DNA of 64,000 bases, taken from Pseudomonas anuradhapurensis (lineage in GTDB: Bacteria > Pseudomonadota > Gammaproteobacteria > Pseudomonadales > Pseudomonadaceae). Below, one piece after another: positions 26,998-35,590 of this stretch (within the stretch, counting starts at the first letter, position 1; each line of letters starts with the position of its first letter). Under the pieces are notes generated by a model. It was given only the letters and a program-made list of their open reading frames with translations, had not been told where the DNA came from and made no database searches. A program made the position numbers and the translations under genes. The stretch is from assembly GCF_014269225.2 (NCBI RefSeq), contig NZ_CP077097.1:2491001-2555000 (forward strand), read 5' to 3'.

Positions 26998-28584
26998 TCA
27001 GACCAGCACACCCTGGCTACGCAGGTAATCGTCGTAGGTGCCGCTGAAGTCCACCACGCCATCGGCCGACAGTTCGATGATACGGGTGGCCAGCGATGAC
27101 ACGAACTCCCGGTCGTGGCTGACGAACAGCAGGGTGCCCGGGTAGTTTTCCAGCGCCAGGTTCAGCGCCTCGATCGATTCCATGTCCAGGTGGTTGGTCG
27201 GCTCGTCCATGACCAGCACGTTCGGCTTCTGCAGGATCAGCTTGCCAAACAGCATGCGGCCTTGCTCACCACCGGAGATCACCTTCACCGACTTGAGGAT
27301 CTCGTCGTTGGAGAACAGCATGCGCCCGAGGGTGCCGCGGATCACCTGCTCGCCGGAAGTCCACTGGCCCATCCAGTCGAACAGGGTCATGTCTTCTTCG
27401 AAGTCGTGAGCGTGGTCCTGGGCGTAGTAGCCCACTTCGGCGCTATCGGTCCACTTCACTTCGCCCTTGTCCGGGGTCATTTCACCGACGAGGGTGCGCA
27501 GCAGGGTGGTCTTGCCGATACCGTTGGGGCCGATGATCGCCACGCGCTCGCCGGCTTCGATGGTGAAGCCCAGGTCCTTGAACAGCACCTTGTCGTCGAA
27601 CGCCTTGGACATTTTCTCGACGGTCACGGCCTGGCGGTGCAGCTTCTTGGTCTGCTCGAAGCGGATGAACGGGCTCACCCGGCTCGATGGCTTGACCTCG
27701 GCCAGCTGGATCTTGTCGATCTGCTTGGCCCGCGAGGTGGCCTGCTTGGCCTTGGAGGCGTTGGCCGAGAAGCGGCTGACGAAAGTCTGCAGCTCGGCGA
27801 TCTGCGCCTTTTTCTTGGCATTGTCGGCCAGCAGTTGCTCGCGCGCCTGGGTAGCGGCGGTCATGTATTCGTCGTAGTTGCCCGGGAACAGGCGCAGCTC
27901 GCCGTAGTCCAGGTCGGCCATGTGGGTGCAGACACTGTTGAGGAAGTGCCGGTCGTGGGAAATGATCACCATGGTGCTGTTACGCGCGGTGAGGATGTTT
28001 TCCAGCCAGCGGATGGTGTTGATATCCAGGTGGTTGGTCGGTTCGTCGAGCAGCAGCACGTCCGGGTCCGAGAACAGCGCCTGGGCCAGCAGCACACGCA
28101 GCTTCCAGCCAGGGGCCACTTCGCTCATCGGGCCGAAGTGCTGCTCCAGCGGAATACCCAGGCCCAGCAGCAGTTCACCGGCGCGTGATTCGGCGGTGTA
28201 GCCGTCCATTTCGGCGAACTCGGTTTCCAGCTCGGCGACGGCCATGCCGTCTTCCTCGGTCATTTCCGGCAGCGAATAGATGCGGTCGCGTTCGGCCTTG
28301 ACCTTCCACAGTTGGGCGTGGCCCATGATCACCGTGTCGATCACGGTGAATTCCTCGTAGGCGAACTGGTCCTGGCGCAGCTTGCCCAGGCGCGTGTTCG
28401 GCTCGAGCATGACCTGGCCGGCGGACGGCTCCAGGTCACCGCCGAGGATCTTCATGAAGGTCGACTTGCCGCAACCGTTGGCGCCGATCAGGCCGTAGCG
28501 GTTGCCGTTGTTGAATTTGACGGAAACGTTTTCGAACAGCGGCTTGGAGCCGAACTGCATGGTGATGTTGGCGGTGGAGATCAA
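26998..28584 (-). CDS. ybiT: ABC-F family ATPase, YbiT type
   Basis: A 528-residue soluble protein with two ATP-binding cassettes and no membrane domain, acting on the ribosome. Walker A motifs are GANGCGKST and GPNGIGKTT; Walker B regions are [11 protein letters not shown] and [11 protein letters not shown]; the signature of the second cassette is ISGGEQGRM. The linker between cassettes (about 235-320) is rich in Lys, Gln and Ala and includes [17 protein letters not shown]. Length and motifs match YbiT (about 530 residues). The adjoining accessory region begins immediately upstream. Confidence 0.92.
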   Translation of the reverse strand: MISTANITMQFGSKPLFENVSVKFNNGNRYGLIGANGCGKSTFMKILGGDLEPSAGQVMLEPNTRLGKLRQDQFAYEEFTVIDTVIMGHAQLWKVKAERDRIYSLPEMTEEDGMAVAELETEFAEMDGYTAESRAGELLLGLGIPLEQHFGPMSEVAPGWKLRVLLAQALFSDPDVLLLDEPTNHLDINTIRWLENILTARNSTMVIISHDRHFLNSVCTHMADLDYGELRLFPGNYDEYMTAATQAREQLLADNAKKKAQIAELQTFVSRFSANASKAKQATSRAKQIDKIQLAEVKPSSRVSPFIRFEQTKKLHRQAVTVEKMSKAFDDKVLFKDLGFTIEAGERVAIIGPNGIGKTTLLRTLVGEMTPDKGEVKWTDSAEVGYYAQDHAHDFEEDMTLFDWMGQWTSGEQVIRGTLGRMLFSNDEILKSVKVISGGEQGRMLFGKLILQKPNVLVMDEPTNHLDMESIEALNLALENYPGTLLFVSHDREFVSSLATRIIELSADGVVDFSGTYDDYLRSQGVLV

Positions 28585-28619
28585 AGGGCTTACCTATCAG
28601 TCACTTACAGAGCTGGCTT

Positions 28620-29076
28620 TCACGCTGATACCGATTTGATACCAATTTTGAGTTTTTCCAGCTCGCTCCAGTCGGAGCTTGAGTTGAGCCAACGGGCATA
28701 CGTCGACAGCAGCATTTGGACGCTGTGACCCAGCTGTTGGGCGATAAATGCGGGGTTGAGACCAGACATTAAGCATATTGTCGCATAGGTGTGGCGACAG
28801 TTATACGGGGGGCGATATTTGATCCCCAAACCTTTGAGGACAGGCGCCACTGATGGTGCAGGTCCGACGTCTGCTTGACATGCTCCCCATTCTTCCCAGG
28901 CGGGAAGACGAACGGCGATTCGGTGAATTGCCCTTTGCCGCATATATCTGGCTCGGCCAGTGAGGGTGCTTGTACAGCTCGGCAATGATCAGATTCGCCT
29001 CGTCCAAGGTAAAGGGATCGACCTCTTTCGAGCGTGCTGGCAGCTGTAACCGTGCCCGCAAGGGAGCGTAAGCCGG
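28620..29076 (-). pseudogene. Tyrosine-type phage integrase remnant (internally deleted, frameshifted)
   Basis: Three stretches of one integrase are readable in three frames of the minus strand: SKEVDPFTLDEANLIIAELY (near 29040-28970), SPFVFPPGKNGEHVKQTSDL (near 28915-28860) and the catalytic C-terminus from LGIKYRPPYNCRHTYATICL to ARWLNSSSDW (28820-28650). The second catalytic Arg-His, the later His and the Tyr are present, but the first catalytic Arg block that should lie between stretches one and two is deleted. The gene cannot make an active recombinase. It marks one edge of an eroded mobile element next to the ABC-F gene. Confidence 0.8.
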
Positions 29077-29110
29077 CAAGAGCGCGCAACCATCACCGGC
29101 AGCCAGGGCG

Positions 29111-29300
29111 TTCTGCCTATTTGAAGCGCTGGGCACCCAATGGCGCTTGGGGCCGGGCGGGCCGTCAGGGCTCGATTACGCCGCGATCCCCGGGGCCGCC
29201 AAGATACTGGGCCAAGAGGATTGATTTGTCTGAGGCCTTTCACGATCTTCGCCTCATGGAGAACGAGGCGCTGACAGTGATGGCCGAGGCAGCGGAGTAG
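29111..29300 (+). pseudogene. Phage tail assembly gene remnant (DUF1799-like), frameshifted
   Basis: In one frame I read FCLFEALGTQWRLGPGGPSG followed by LDYAAIPGAAKILGQED and a stop at 29222-29224. The next frame continues with DLSEAFHDLRLMENEALTVM and ends at 29300. Together they resemble the small DUF1799 tail-assembly proteins (W.LG..G.TGLDYAA.P; F..LR.ME.EAL). One frameshift near 29215 separates the halves and the N-terminus is missing. This supports a decayed prophage beside the broken integrase. Confidence 0.6.
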
Positions 29301-29329
29301 GGCAGGCCATCAAACCACAAAGGAAAGCC

Positions 29330-29584
29330 ATGATCCGTTCGTGCTGGTTTCGGTTCATGGCTTGCGTGTCGATTTACGAAAAGGAACGATTATGTTCCCT
29401 GAAATCACTTTCCGCGGAAGAACGAGCGCGCCTCTTGCTGATCATTCAGCAGGAATCGAAGCGGAGCGGAAAACGCTGTCTCGGTTACTTCGTTGTTCGG
29501 GATGTTCGTAAGCGGCCACCCATGCTTAAGGGTATGAGTAAGCATCTACTCCATGACCTTGGTGTAGCCTGGGATTTCACGTAG
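29330..29584 (+). CDS. Unrecognised small ORF in prophage scar
   Basis: An 84-residue open frame starting 30 bp after the DUF1799 remnant, with AAAGGAAAGCC before the ATG. The product is basic and rich in Arg, Lys and Leu (LSAEERARLLLIIQQESKRS). I do not recognise a family. It could be a phage gene fragment or chance. Confidence 0.25.
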   Translation: MIRSCWFRFMACVSIYEKERLCSLKSLSAEERARLLLIIQQESKRSGKRCLGYFVVRDVRKRPPMLKGMSKHLLHDLGVAWDFT

Positions 29585-29701
29585 GGCCGCTGAAATTGAG
29601 GCGAGAGCTGCTGCGTTGCCGGCCTTCAATGCTTCGAATTCATCCTTCAGGCGGCTCAACTCAGCTTTCTGCTGAGCGATTTTCCCGTTTTCATCTTGCA
29701 C
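29546..29701 (-). CDS. Short coiled-coil ORF or gene fragment
   Basis: A 51-residue minus-strand frame with GTG start. The residues show heptad-like character (KIAQQKAELSRLKDEFEALK) followed by a small helical end (AALREIPGYTKVME). An in-frame stop lies just upstream, so it may be the tail of a larger, lost protein, for example a phage fibre or chaperone. It overlaps the plus-strand ORF by 39 bp; at most one is real. Confidence 0.25.
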   Translation of the reverse strand: MQDENGKIAQQKAELSRLKDEFEALKAGNAAALASISAALREIPGYTKVME

Positions 29702-29829
29702 ATTGACCGCCTAGGTCATCATTCCCCAGTCCATGGGCTTTCCAGCAATGGACTGGGTGCGGTTCGTTGGAAGGCACAACGCTACCTTTGGGGGATGAAG
29801 GCCCATTGCCTTCCTCAAGGAGTCGAGTC

Positions 29830-29967
29830 ATGACGTTGCGGTTCCCGAAAAGCATCAAGGTCGCGCCGGGCGCGCGTATCAACCGTAAGCGTTCGCTGAA
29901 GTCACCTTGCATGGCTTGGGCGCGCATCGACTTGGCTGAATGCGCGCGAGACAGGATCGCCCTATGA
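29830..29967 (+). pseudogene. DUF4236-like N-terminal remnant
   Basis: An ATG with a good ribosome site (CAAGGAGT) opens MTLRFPKSIKVAPGARIN, closely resembling the start of DUF4236 proteins (RFRKSIKIAPGVRLN). After that the expected glycine/serine repeat pattern is lost and the frame ends after 45 residues. Best read as a truncated or frameshifted copy. Confidence 0.45.
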
Positions 29968-30025
29968 TTCGGTGAGTCCACGTCTGATAATGCCTCGGAT
30001 ATCAATATTCAACGCAGGGCCAATA

Positions 30026-30406
30026 ATGGACTACCGTGCAACTCGCTACGCCCTATTTGCCATTCCCTTCTTCGCAATGTGCCAGCCAGTACAAGCATCG
30101 ACGTGGCAAATTTGCCGTATGGAGCTACATATCACTGATGTGTTGAAGCGTCCCTATCCAAAGCTACAGGCCCAGGTCGTGAAGGTAAGCCAGGCATCGA
30201 TCACGGCAGAATGCCCGGAAAAGGGGGCGACTATCACATTCGTACCGGAAACTGCTGATTACCAAAGCACGCTCCCACGCAGGCAGTGGCCCAAAAAAGG
30301 CCAGTTGATGCACATCAACTACCGATATCTGGATGGGACGTGTAAGGGCGATGGTCATCCCCATGAGTGCCGTATTGAACACTACCCCTTAGCGGGTACT
30401 TGGTAA
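30026..30406 (+). CDS. Hypothetical exported protein
   Basis: A 126-residue protein with an N-terminal signal peptide (YALFAIPFFAMCQPVQAS). The mature part has cysteines near both ends (WQICRMEL, TCKGDGHPHECRIEHY) that could pair, and predicted beta strands (KLQAQVVKVSQASITAECPE). No family is recognised. Base composition is intermediate. It sits in the accessory segment between phage remnants and the fimbrial adhesin. Confidence 0.6.
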   Translation: MDYRATRYALFAIPFFAMCQPVQASTWQICRMELHITDVLKRPYPKLQAQVVKVSQASITAECPEKGATITFVPETADYQSTLPRRQWPKKGQLMHINYRYLDGTCKGDGHPHECRIEHYPLAGTW

Positions 30407-30944
30407 GCGTCCGACAAACACATATTCGCCACATGCAGGTCGAAGCACTTGCGGCGAGCATGGGCCAATGCAGCCGATTTCGGTGATAGCCATCCGTGCA
30501 ATCACCAGGTTTGCCTGCAGTCGGTACGAGGGCGTGGCTACCGCTGGGTCCCACCGCATGAGCAGACCGGCGTGGCCATGGAGGAGTTAGGGCGAAACGT
30601 TCGCAAGGTGTTCCGCAGCACCGGACAGAAGCTGAGAAACCTGCGCATCACCGAGCTTACCGACGACCAGCGACGGGATAACCTGGATCAGGTGGCGAAG
30701 TTCTCCGCGCTGCGCGGGATGGCAACTAAGACCTTGCGCTGGCTCTGCCGACTGTGCTGCTGGATAACGGCAGCCAGCACAGCGACAATCCCCATAAAAC
30801 GTATGAGCGCCGCCGGCGACAACGTTACGATCTGGCCGGGATATGACACACTGACCCGCTCACCGCCACGTGGCAGGGAAGTGGCTAAACGTAAAGCGCA
30901 CTGACGTTCACCGCTATCGGGAAACCGCCACGCCCAGGCAGTAG
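30407..30944. other. Gene-poor stretch with one doubtful ORF
   Basis: A 538-bp interval between the exported protein and the adhesin 3' end. A plus-strand frame (best ATG at 30578, end 30904) would encode MEELGRNVRKVFRSTGQKLR followed by a helical DDQRRDNLDQVAKFSALRGM segment that looks protein-like, but its C-terminal half is low quality. It may be a regulator or phage gene fragment. Nothing else is supported. Confidence 0.3.
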
Positions 30945-31919
30945 TCACAAATAGTTCATAACGAAGGTCACTTCGCTGTTGGCGGAACCCGCGCTCATTC
31001 CCTCATCGTATTGGCCGGCATCCCCATTCGGCAGGGTACGAATATACTTGGCACTGAGGGGTATGGAGAAGTTTCCACCGTCTGTTGAGTATTCATTGAA
31101 GACATAGGTTTTGTCGAGTTGTATGGGGGTCTGATTGCCGTCAAGCAATTGCAGTGCTATACCTTTTGCTGTTGAGCTTGTGTTTAATTTGATAATTCCG
31201 AGTGCGCCGTCCACTGCAGGGGCGCCTGAGGTGGCAGACAAGCTATAGCTCACTTTTCTGATTCCGCTCGGGCAGTTGTTTAGTTTTATATTGAAGGCTT
31301 TGGGTGGTGTGGCATTTCCACTTCTTGAAAATACGCTAAGGTTGTGCTCGCCCATATCAACGGCAATGTTTGGAGTTTCGCACGATTGAAGTATAATGGA
31401 GGAGCTTTTGTCTATCGTCATGGCTAAAGGTCTTAAGCTCGCCGATTCTACTTGCATATACCCTAGGGTCCCAGCCGGAATGGTTGCGCCTGGTGAAATA
31501 TCTCCAGTTTTAACTATGCGTAGGGCGTGTGTAGTGTTATTGAAACCGTATCCTCCAGGGTTTTGAGTGATTCCGCTGCCAAATCCATTATATCCTTTAC
31601 CATCATAAATCCATTGCCACGAAAGCCCCGTACTTCCTATTGGGAAATAAGTTGACGTTGAGTCCGTTCCTATATTGTTTTTAATCCCGGTCGTGAATGT
31701 GGTTGTGCAATTAAACGATGCACTGCCATTAAAAGTTTTAGCCGGGGATTCGTAAATCACGGTGTTGACCGCTGCGTCTCTGGGGATGGAAAGCGTGGAG
31801 GGTATACTTATACTTATCTGTTTTTGTGAATGGCCGTCGTAAAACGCGCACGCTGCAAACGAGAGCGAAGGTGCAGCGAAAAAAATACAAGCTGCCAGTG
31901 ATGTAATAGGTTTAATCAT
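30945..31919 (-). CDS. Orphan fimbrial adhesin (chaperone-usher type)
   Basis: A 324-residue exported protein: signal peptide ITSLAACIFFAAPSLSFA, then a long lectin-like N-terminal half and a pilin domain with the conserved late cysteine (LNNCPSGI) and the typical C-terminal strand SEVTFVMNYL that needs a periplasmic chaperone. The two-domain size matches a tip adhesin. The DNA is far more AT-rich than the surroundings, indicating transfer. No pilin, chaperone or usher gene lies beside it, so it is probably the surviving end of a lost operon or depends on a fimbrial system elsewhere. Confidence 0.8.
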   Translation of the reverse strand: MIKPITSLAACIFFAAPSLSFAACAFYDGHSQKQISISIPSTLSIPRDAAVNTVIYESPAKTFNGSASFNCTTTFTTGIKNNIGTDSTSTYFPIGSTGLSWQWIYDGKGYNGFGSGITQNPGGYGFNNTTHALRIVKTGDISPGATIPAGTLGYMQVESASLRPLAMTIDKSSSIILQSCETPNIAVDMGEHNLSVFSRSGNATPPKAFNIKLNNCPSGIRKVSYSLSATSGAPAVDGALGIIKLNTSSTAKGIALQLLDGNQTPIQLDKTYVFNEYSTDGGNFSIPLSAKYIRTLPNGDAGQYDEGMSAGSANSEVTFVMNYL

Positions 31920-32146
31920 TTGCCGAGCCCCTCAACGAATTTCCAGTTGAATTCGGGGTGCTCGGTCGTTAAACGATGGTAAGCCTCGTTTAAGCGGATG
32001 CTCTCTGTCTCGCTAGATGTTTCGTTTAAGGTGTCATGAGATAATGAAACACACGCAGAAATAGTTAAGAATATACTTGATATAACTATATTCCAGCCAT
32101 TATAATGCTTGCTTGCTTGCTTATAAGTTTGCCTTGAGTCTCGCAT
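31916..32146 (-). CDS. Small putative lipoprotein coupled to the adhesin
   Basis: A 76-residue AT-rich ORF whose stop overlaps the adhesin start (ATGA). A hydrophobic segment WNIVISSIFLTISAC ends in a possible lipobox (ISAC), although about 20 residues precede it. The rest is acidic (LNETSSETESIRLNEAY). Ribosome site weak. No family recognised. The coupling suggests co-expression with the adhesin. Confidence 0.5.
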   Translation of the reverse strand: MRDSRQTYKQASKHYNGWNIVISSIFLTISACVSLSHDTLNETSSETESIRLNEAYHRLTTEHPEFNWKFVEGLGK

Positions 32147-32272
32147 GGTGCATGCTCGGTAAATGGATGCGCCAAGTTACGCCGGGACCCGCCATACGCT
32201 TAATCAGACAATTCTGATAGTCAGCAGAGTCGAACTGCCAAAGATGACTTGCCGCTGGAAGCCCACCCGAGG

Positions 32273-32485
32273 TCAGCCTTCCGGTTGCGCTGATTGACCC
32301 TCAACCAACGTAGATTCCTCGCTTCGCACATTGCCAACGGCCGTGCTCACCTGGTGGCACTCAAAGGTCTCGGCCGGTGCGCCGAGATTGAGCATCCGTT
32401 GCCCGGCGTGCTCGCTTGGCATGTCTGCTCCAATCCACCGAATATCCTGCTCGTTCAGCAGCAGTAGCCATCGCTCAACGTTAAA
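32273..32485 (-). pseudogene. 3' fragment of a second yedK (SOS response-associated peptidase) gene
   Basis: The minus-strand frame ends with IRWIGADMPSEHAGQRMLNL, then GAPAETFECHQVSTAVGNVR, matching the C-terminus of the intact protein at 39775-40440 (MPSEQAEQLVLNLGEPAEHF, then EWYRVSPAVGNVR). Only the last ~65 residues are present; the catalytic Cys2, Asn, Glu and His are absent. The identity between the two is partial, so this is a diverged paralogue, perhaps phage- or island-borne, and not a recent copy. Confidence 0.75.
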
Positions 32486-32588
32486 CAGATTTTTTACATC
32501 CTTTGTTATAACGTTACGGAGATGTTGCAAATTGTTACCGGTCTTCCGAGGAGCTGACTCGCGGTGGCCGGTATTTTCAGGAGTGTTC

Positions 32589-34571
32589 ATGAGCGTCGAT
32601 CTAGACACCGAGGCCACTGCCCTCGATGGGTTCCCCCGTTTCCAGCGTGCGCCGGCGCACGCGCGCAAACTGGTGCAGTTGACCTATCTGGCACTGGCAA
32701 TCGCCACGCTGCTGATGATGCTACAGGGCCTGGTCGGGGTATTCAGCCCGGACTCCCATTGGTTGGTCCTGCTCGCCGTCAATGCCGCTGCGCTGTTGCT
32801 GTTGGCTGCGGCTGCGCAATCTGCCTGGCGGGTAGCCAACTGGCGCGCGACCCTGCTGGGCGAGACGCCGCTGCAGTTGGCGTTCTGGCGCAGCGCTGCG
32901 GTGGAAACGGCCGAGTCGCAATCGCTCAGCCGTTTCGATCGCTGGTGTGCGCAGGTTGGCGAAGCGTGCCGGCGGCAATTGCACAAGCTTGGCGCAGAGA
33001 CGCCTTGGCTTGTTGGCCTGGCAGGGCTGGCGCTGCTGTTGGTCAACAATGCCTGGCGCCTCGATTTGCCTGTACCGCTGGTTGCCGGCCAGGTGACCTG
33101 GGTGGCGATCGGCATCCTGGCCGTGTTCGCGTTCTGCCTGGTTGTGGCCGAGTGCCACCTGATGGGGGAAAGCGCAGCGACCTGGCCCGAGGCCAGGGCT
33201 CTCGCGGCGATGATACGGGTAGTCATCGCCGTGCAGGTAGTGACCATTGGCTGCCTGGCCTTCATTGACGGCGAACGCCTGTGGCCGGCGCGCCTGGCGG
33301 TATTGATCAGTGTGCTGCCTGGGCTGGCAGCGCTCGAGCTGTTGTCGCGGGCAGGGCTGGCGCTGTTTCGCCCCTGGCGCCCAGGCGAAGAGCCTGCGCT
33401 GGTAGCGCGCAGCCTGGTCGGCGACATGCTGCAATGGCCACCGCGCCCGATCTCCGTGCTGCAGAACGAATTGCATCAGCGCCTGGGTATCGACTTGCGC
33501 CAGGTATGGGCCTTTGCCTTCATGCGCAAAGCGTTCGCGCCGGTAGCGGCGCTGGTGGCGGTGGTCGGTTGGTTGTTGACCGGCATCGTCGAAGTGCCGA
33601 TGAACAATCGCGGCGTATATGAACGTTTTGGCAAGCCGCTGGAGGTGTATCAGCCGGGCCTGCATGCCGGCCTGCCTTGGCCTTTTGGCAAGGTACTGGA
33701 GGTAGACAACAGCATCATCCATGAGCTGGCCACCTCCGGCGCGGCCAAGGCGGCGGACACCTTGGCCGCCGCCGAAGGGCCAGCGCCGGCAGCGGCCAAC
33801 CGGCTGTGGGATGCCACCCACCTGAGCGAGAATTCACAAGTGATTGCCGGCGCCGAGGGCGGGCGCCAGGGCTTGCAGATCGTGAACATGGACGTGCGTT
33901 TCATCTACCGTATCGGCATGAGTGACGCGGCGGCCCTCGCGGCAACCTACCACAGCACCGACGTTGCACAACTGCTGCGCAGCGTTGCCAACCGCGTGCT
34001 GGTCCACGATTTCGCTGGCCGGTCGCTGGATGGCTTGCTCGGCGCCGAGCGTGCGGCGCTCGGCCGGGACATAGGCCGTGCGGTGCAGGCCGACCTGGAC
34101 CGAATGGACAGCGGCGTGGAACTGCTGGCCACCTCAGTGGAGGCGATTCACCCGCCAGCGGGCGCGGCTCATGCCTACCATGCCGTGCAGGCTGCGCAGA
34201 TCACCGCCCAGGCGCTGATCGCCCGCGATCGTGGGCAGGCCATGCAGACGCTCAACCAGGCGCGCTTCACGGCAACATCGCTGACCGACAAGGCCACTGC
34301 CGAGGCGCACGAAACCGAAACCGCGGCCAACACCGCCGCGCTGCGATTCGCCGCCGAACGTACCGCGTGGCAGCACGCTGGCCAGGCTTTTCTGCTGGAG
34401 CAGTACCTGGAGCGTTTGTCCCAGGGGATGGCCGGGGCAAGCAGCCTGATTATCGACCACCGCCTGGCGGCAACCCAGGCACCGACCTTGGACCTGCGCA
34501 GCTTCGCTGTGCCTGTCGACCCTACACCGGCAGTACCTGCATCCGGACGCACCCAGGAGCGTAACCAGTGA
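32589..34571 (+). CDS. Polytopic SPFH/HflK-like protein
   Basis: A 660-residue inner-membrane protein. About six hydrophobic helices occupy residues 30-290, a seventh (FAPVAALVAVVGWLLTGIVE) leads into an HflK-type SPFH domain beginning VPMNNRGVYERFGKPLEVYQ, and an Ala/Glu/Thr-rich coiled-coil follows (about 520-600). HflK normally has a single helix, so the long polytopic N-terminus is unusual. Start: ATG after CAGGAG; an upstream extension is possible but runs through the yedK fragment region. It is the first gene of a four-gene operon with two more SPFH proteins and a metal ATPase. Confidence 0.8.
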   Translation: MSVDLDTEATALDGFPRFQRAPAHARKLVQLTYLALAIATLLMMLQGLVGVFSPDSHWLVLLAVNAAALLLLAAAAQSAWRVANWRATLLGETPLQLAFWRSAAVETAESQSLSRFDRWCAQVGEACRRQLHKLGAETPWLVGLAGLALLLVNNAWRLDLPVPLVAGQVTWVAIGILAVFAFCLVVAECHLMGESAATWPEARALAAMIRVVIAVQVVTIGCLAFIDGERLWPARLAVLISVLPGLAALELLSRAGLALFRPWRPGEEPALVARSLVGDMLQWPPRPISVLQNELHQRLGIDLRQVWAFAFMRKAFAPVAALVAVVGWLLTGIVEVPMNNRGVYERFGKPLEVYQPGLHAGLPWPFGKVLEVDNSIIHELATSGAAKAADTLAAAEGPAPAAANRLWDATHLSENSQVIAGAEGGRQGLQIVNMDVRFIYRIGMSDAAALAATYHSTDVAQLLRSVANRVLVHDFAGRSLDGLLGAERAALGRDIGRAVQADLDRMDSGVELLATSVEAIHPPAGAAHAYHAVQAAQITAQALIARDRGQAMQTLNQARFTATSLTDKATAEAHETETAANTAALRFAAERTAWQHAGQAFLLEQYLERLSQGMAGASSLIIDHRLAATQAPTLDLRSFAVPVDPTPAVPASGRTQERNQ

Positions 34572-35590
34572 ATTCCCATTCTACCCATGGTCATGACCAC
34601 AGCCATGACCACAGCCATAGCCACGGTCATGAGCATGACCATGATCATGCCCCCGCAGTTGCCCGGCCGGCCTGGCTGCGCCTTGGCGTGGCATTGCTGC
34701 TTGTCCTGGTGATGGCGGCGACAGCGTGTTTTGTCCAGGTGCGGGTAGGCGAGGCAACCGTCATCACGCGCTTCGGCAACCCCTCACGCGTGCTGATGGA
34801 GCCTGGCCTGGCCTGGCGCTGGCCGGTGCCGTTCGAGGCAGCGGTACCGGTCGACCTGCGCCTGCGCACCACCTCGAGCGGGCTGCAGGATGTCGGTACC
34901 CGCGATGGCCTGCGCATCATTGTCCAGGCCTACATCGCCTGGCAGGTAGCACCCGACCCACAGCGCATCCAGCTGTTCATGCGCGCGGTGCAGAACCAGC
35001 CGGACGAGGCGGCGCGGCAGATTCGCACCCTGGTGGGTTCGGCACTGGAAACCACGGCCAGTGGCTTCGAATTGGCAGACCTGGTCAATGTCGACGCCAG
35101 CCGGGTGCGTATCGATGCGTTCGAGCAGCGCCTGCAGGACCGGATCGATCAGCAACTGCTCAACACTTATGGGGTACGTGTGGTGCAGGTGGGGATCGAG
35201 CGCCTGACCCTGCCCAAGGTTACCCTCGATGCCACCGTCGACCGTATGCGTGCCGAGCGCGAAACCATCGCCACCGAGCGCACTGCTGAAGGCAAGCGCA
35301 AGGCTGCGGAAATCCAGTCGGCCGCCGAGCGTGACGCCAGGATCCTGCAAGCCGACGCGAACGTGAAGGCCGCGCAGATCCAGGCCCAGTCGCAAGTACA
35401 GGCGGCGGACATCTATGGCAAGGCATACGCCGGTGCGCCAGAGCTGTACACCTTGCTGCGCTCGCTGGATACCCTGGGCTCGGTGATCAACCCTGCTACG
35501 CGCCTGGTGTTGCGCACCGACGCGGCGCCGTTCCGTGCGCTGGTGGAGGGGCCGGCGTTGCCGGCTGGAGCTGACCATGGCCATCGCTGA
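34568..35590 (+). CDS. HflC-like SPFH protein with His-rich N-terminus
   Basis: A 340-residue protein with GTG start overlapping the previous stop. The first 27 residues contain 12 histidines in an H-D/H-S/H-G alternation, a likely metal-binding tail on the cytoplasmic side. One membrane helix (LGVALLLVLVMAATACFV) is followed by an SPFH domain (VRVGEATVITRFGNPSRVLM) and the AERETIATERTAEGKRKAAE coiled region typical of HflC. The role is inferred as part of a membrane scaffold. The next gene starts 14 bp before this one ends. Confidence 0.85.
   Translation: MNSHSTHGHDHSHDHSHSHGHEHDHDHAPAVARPAWLRLGVALLLVLVMAATACFVQVRVGEATVITRFGNPSRVLMEPGLAWRWPVPFEAAVPVDLRLRTTSSGLQDVGTRDGLRIIVQAYIAWQVAPDPQRIQLFMRAVQNQPDEAARQIRTLVGSALETTASGFELADLVNVDASRVRIDAFEQRLQDRIDQQLLNTYGVRVVQVGIERLTLPKVTLDATVDRMRAERETIATERTAEGKRKAAEIQSAAERDARILQADANVKAAQIQAQSQVQAADIYGKAYAGAPELYTLLRSLDTLGSVINPATRLVLRTDAAPFRALVEGPALPAGADHGHR

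Noticed and set aside
28989..29243. Minus-strand open frame over the DUF1799 remnant
   Set aside because: No protein-like features; the plus strand carries recognisable tail-gene sequence in two frames.
30688..30948. 86-codon minus-strand frame beside the adhesin
   Set aside because: It has a hydrophobic stretch but no ribosome site or family, and competes with an equally doubtful plus-strand frame; only noted as part of the gene-poor interval.
34571..34660. Repeated catgaccacagc-like units resembling a short tandem repeat
   Set aside because: They encode the His-Asp/His-Ser alternation of the SPFH protein; irregular spacing and no spacer structure, so neither CRISPR nor a regulatory repeat.
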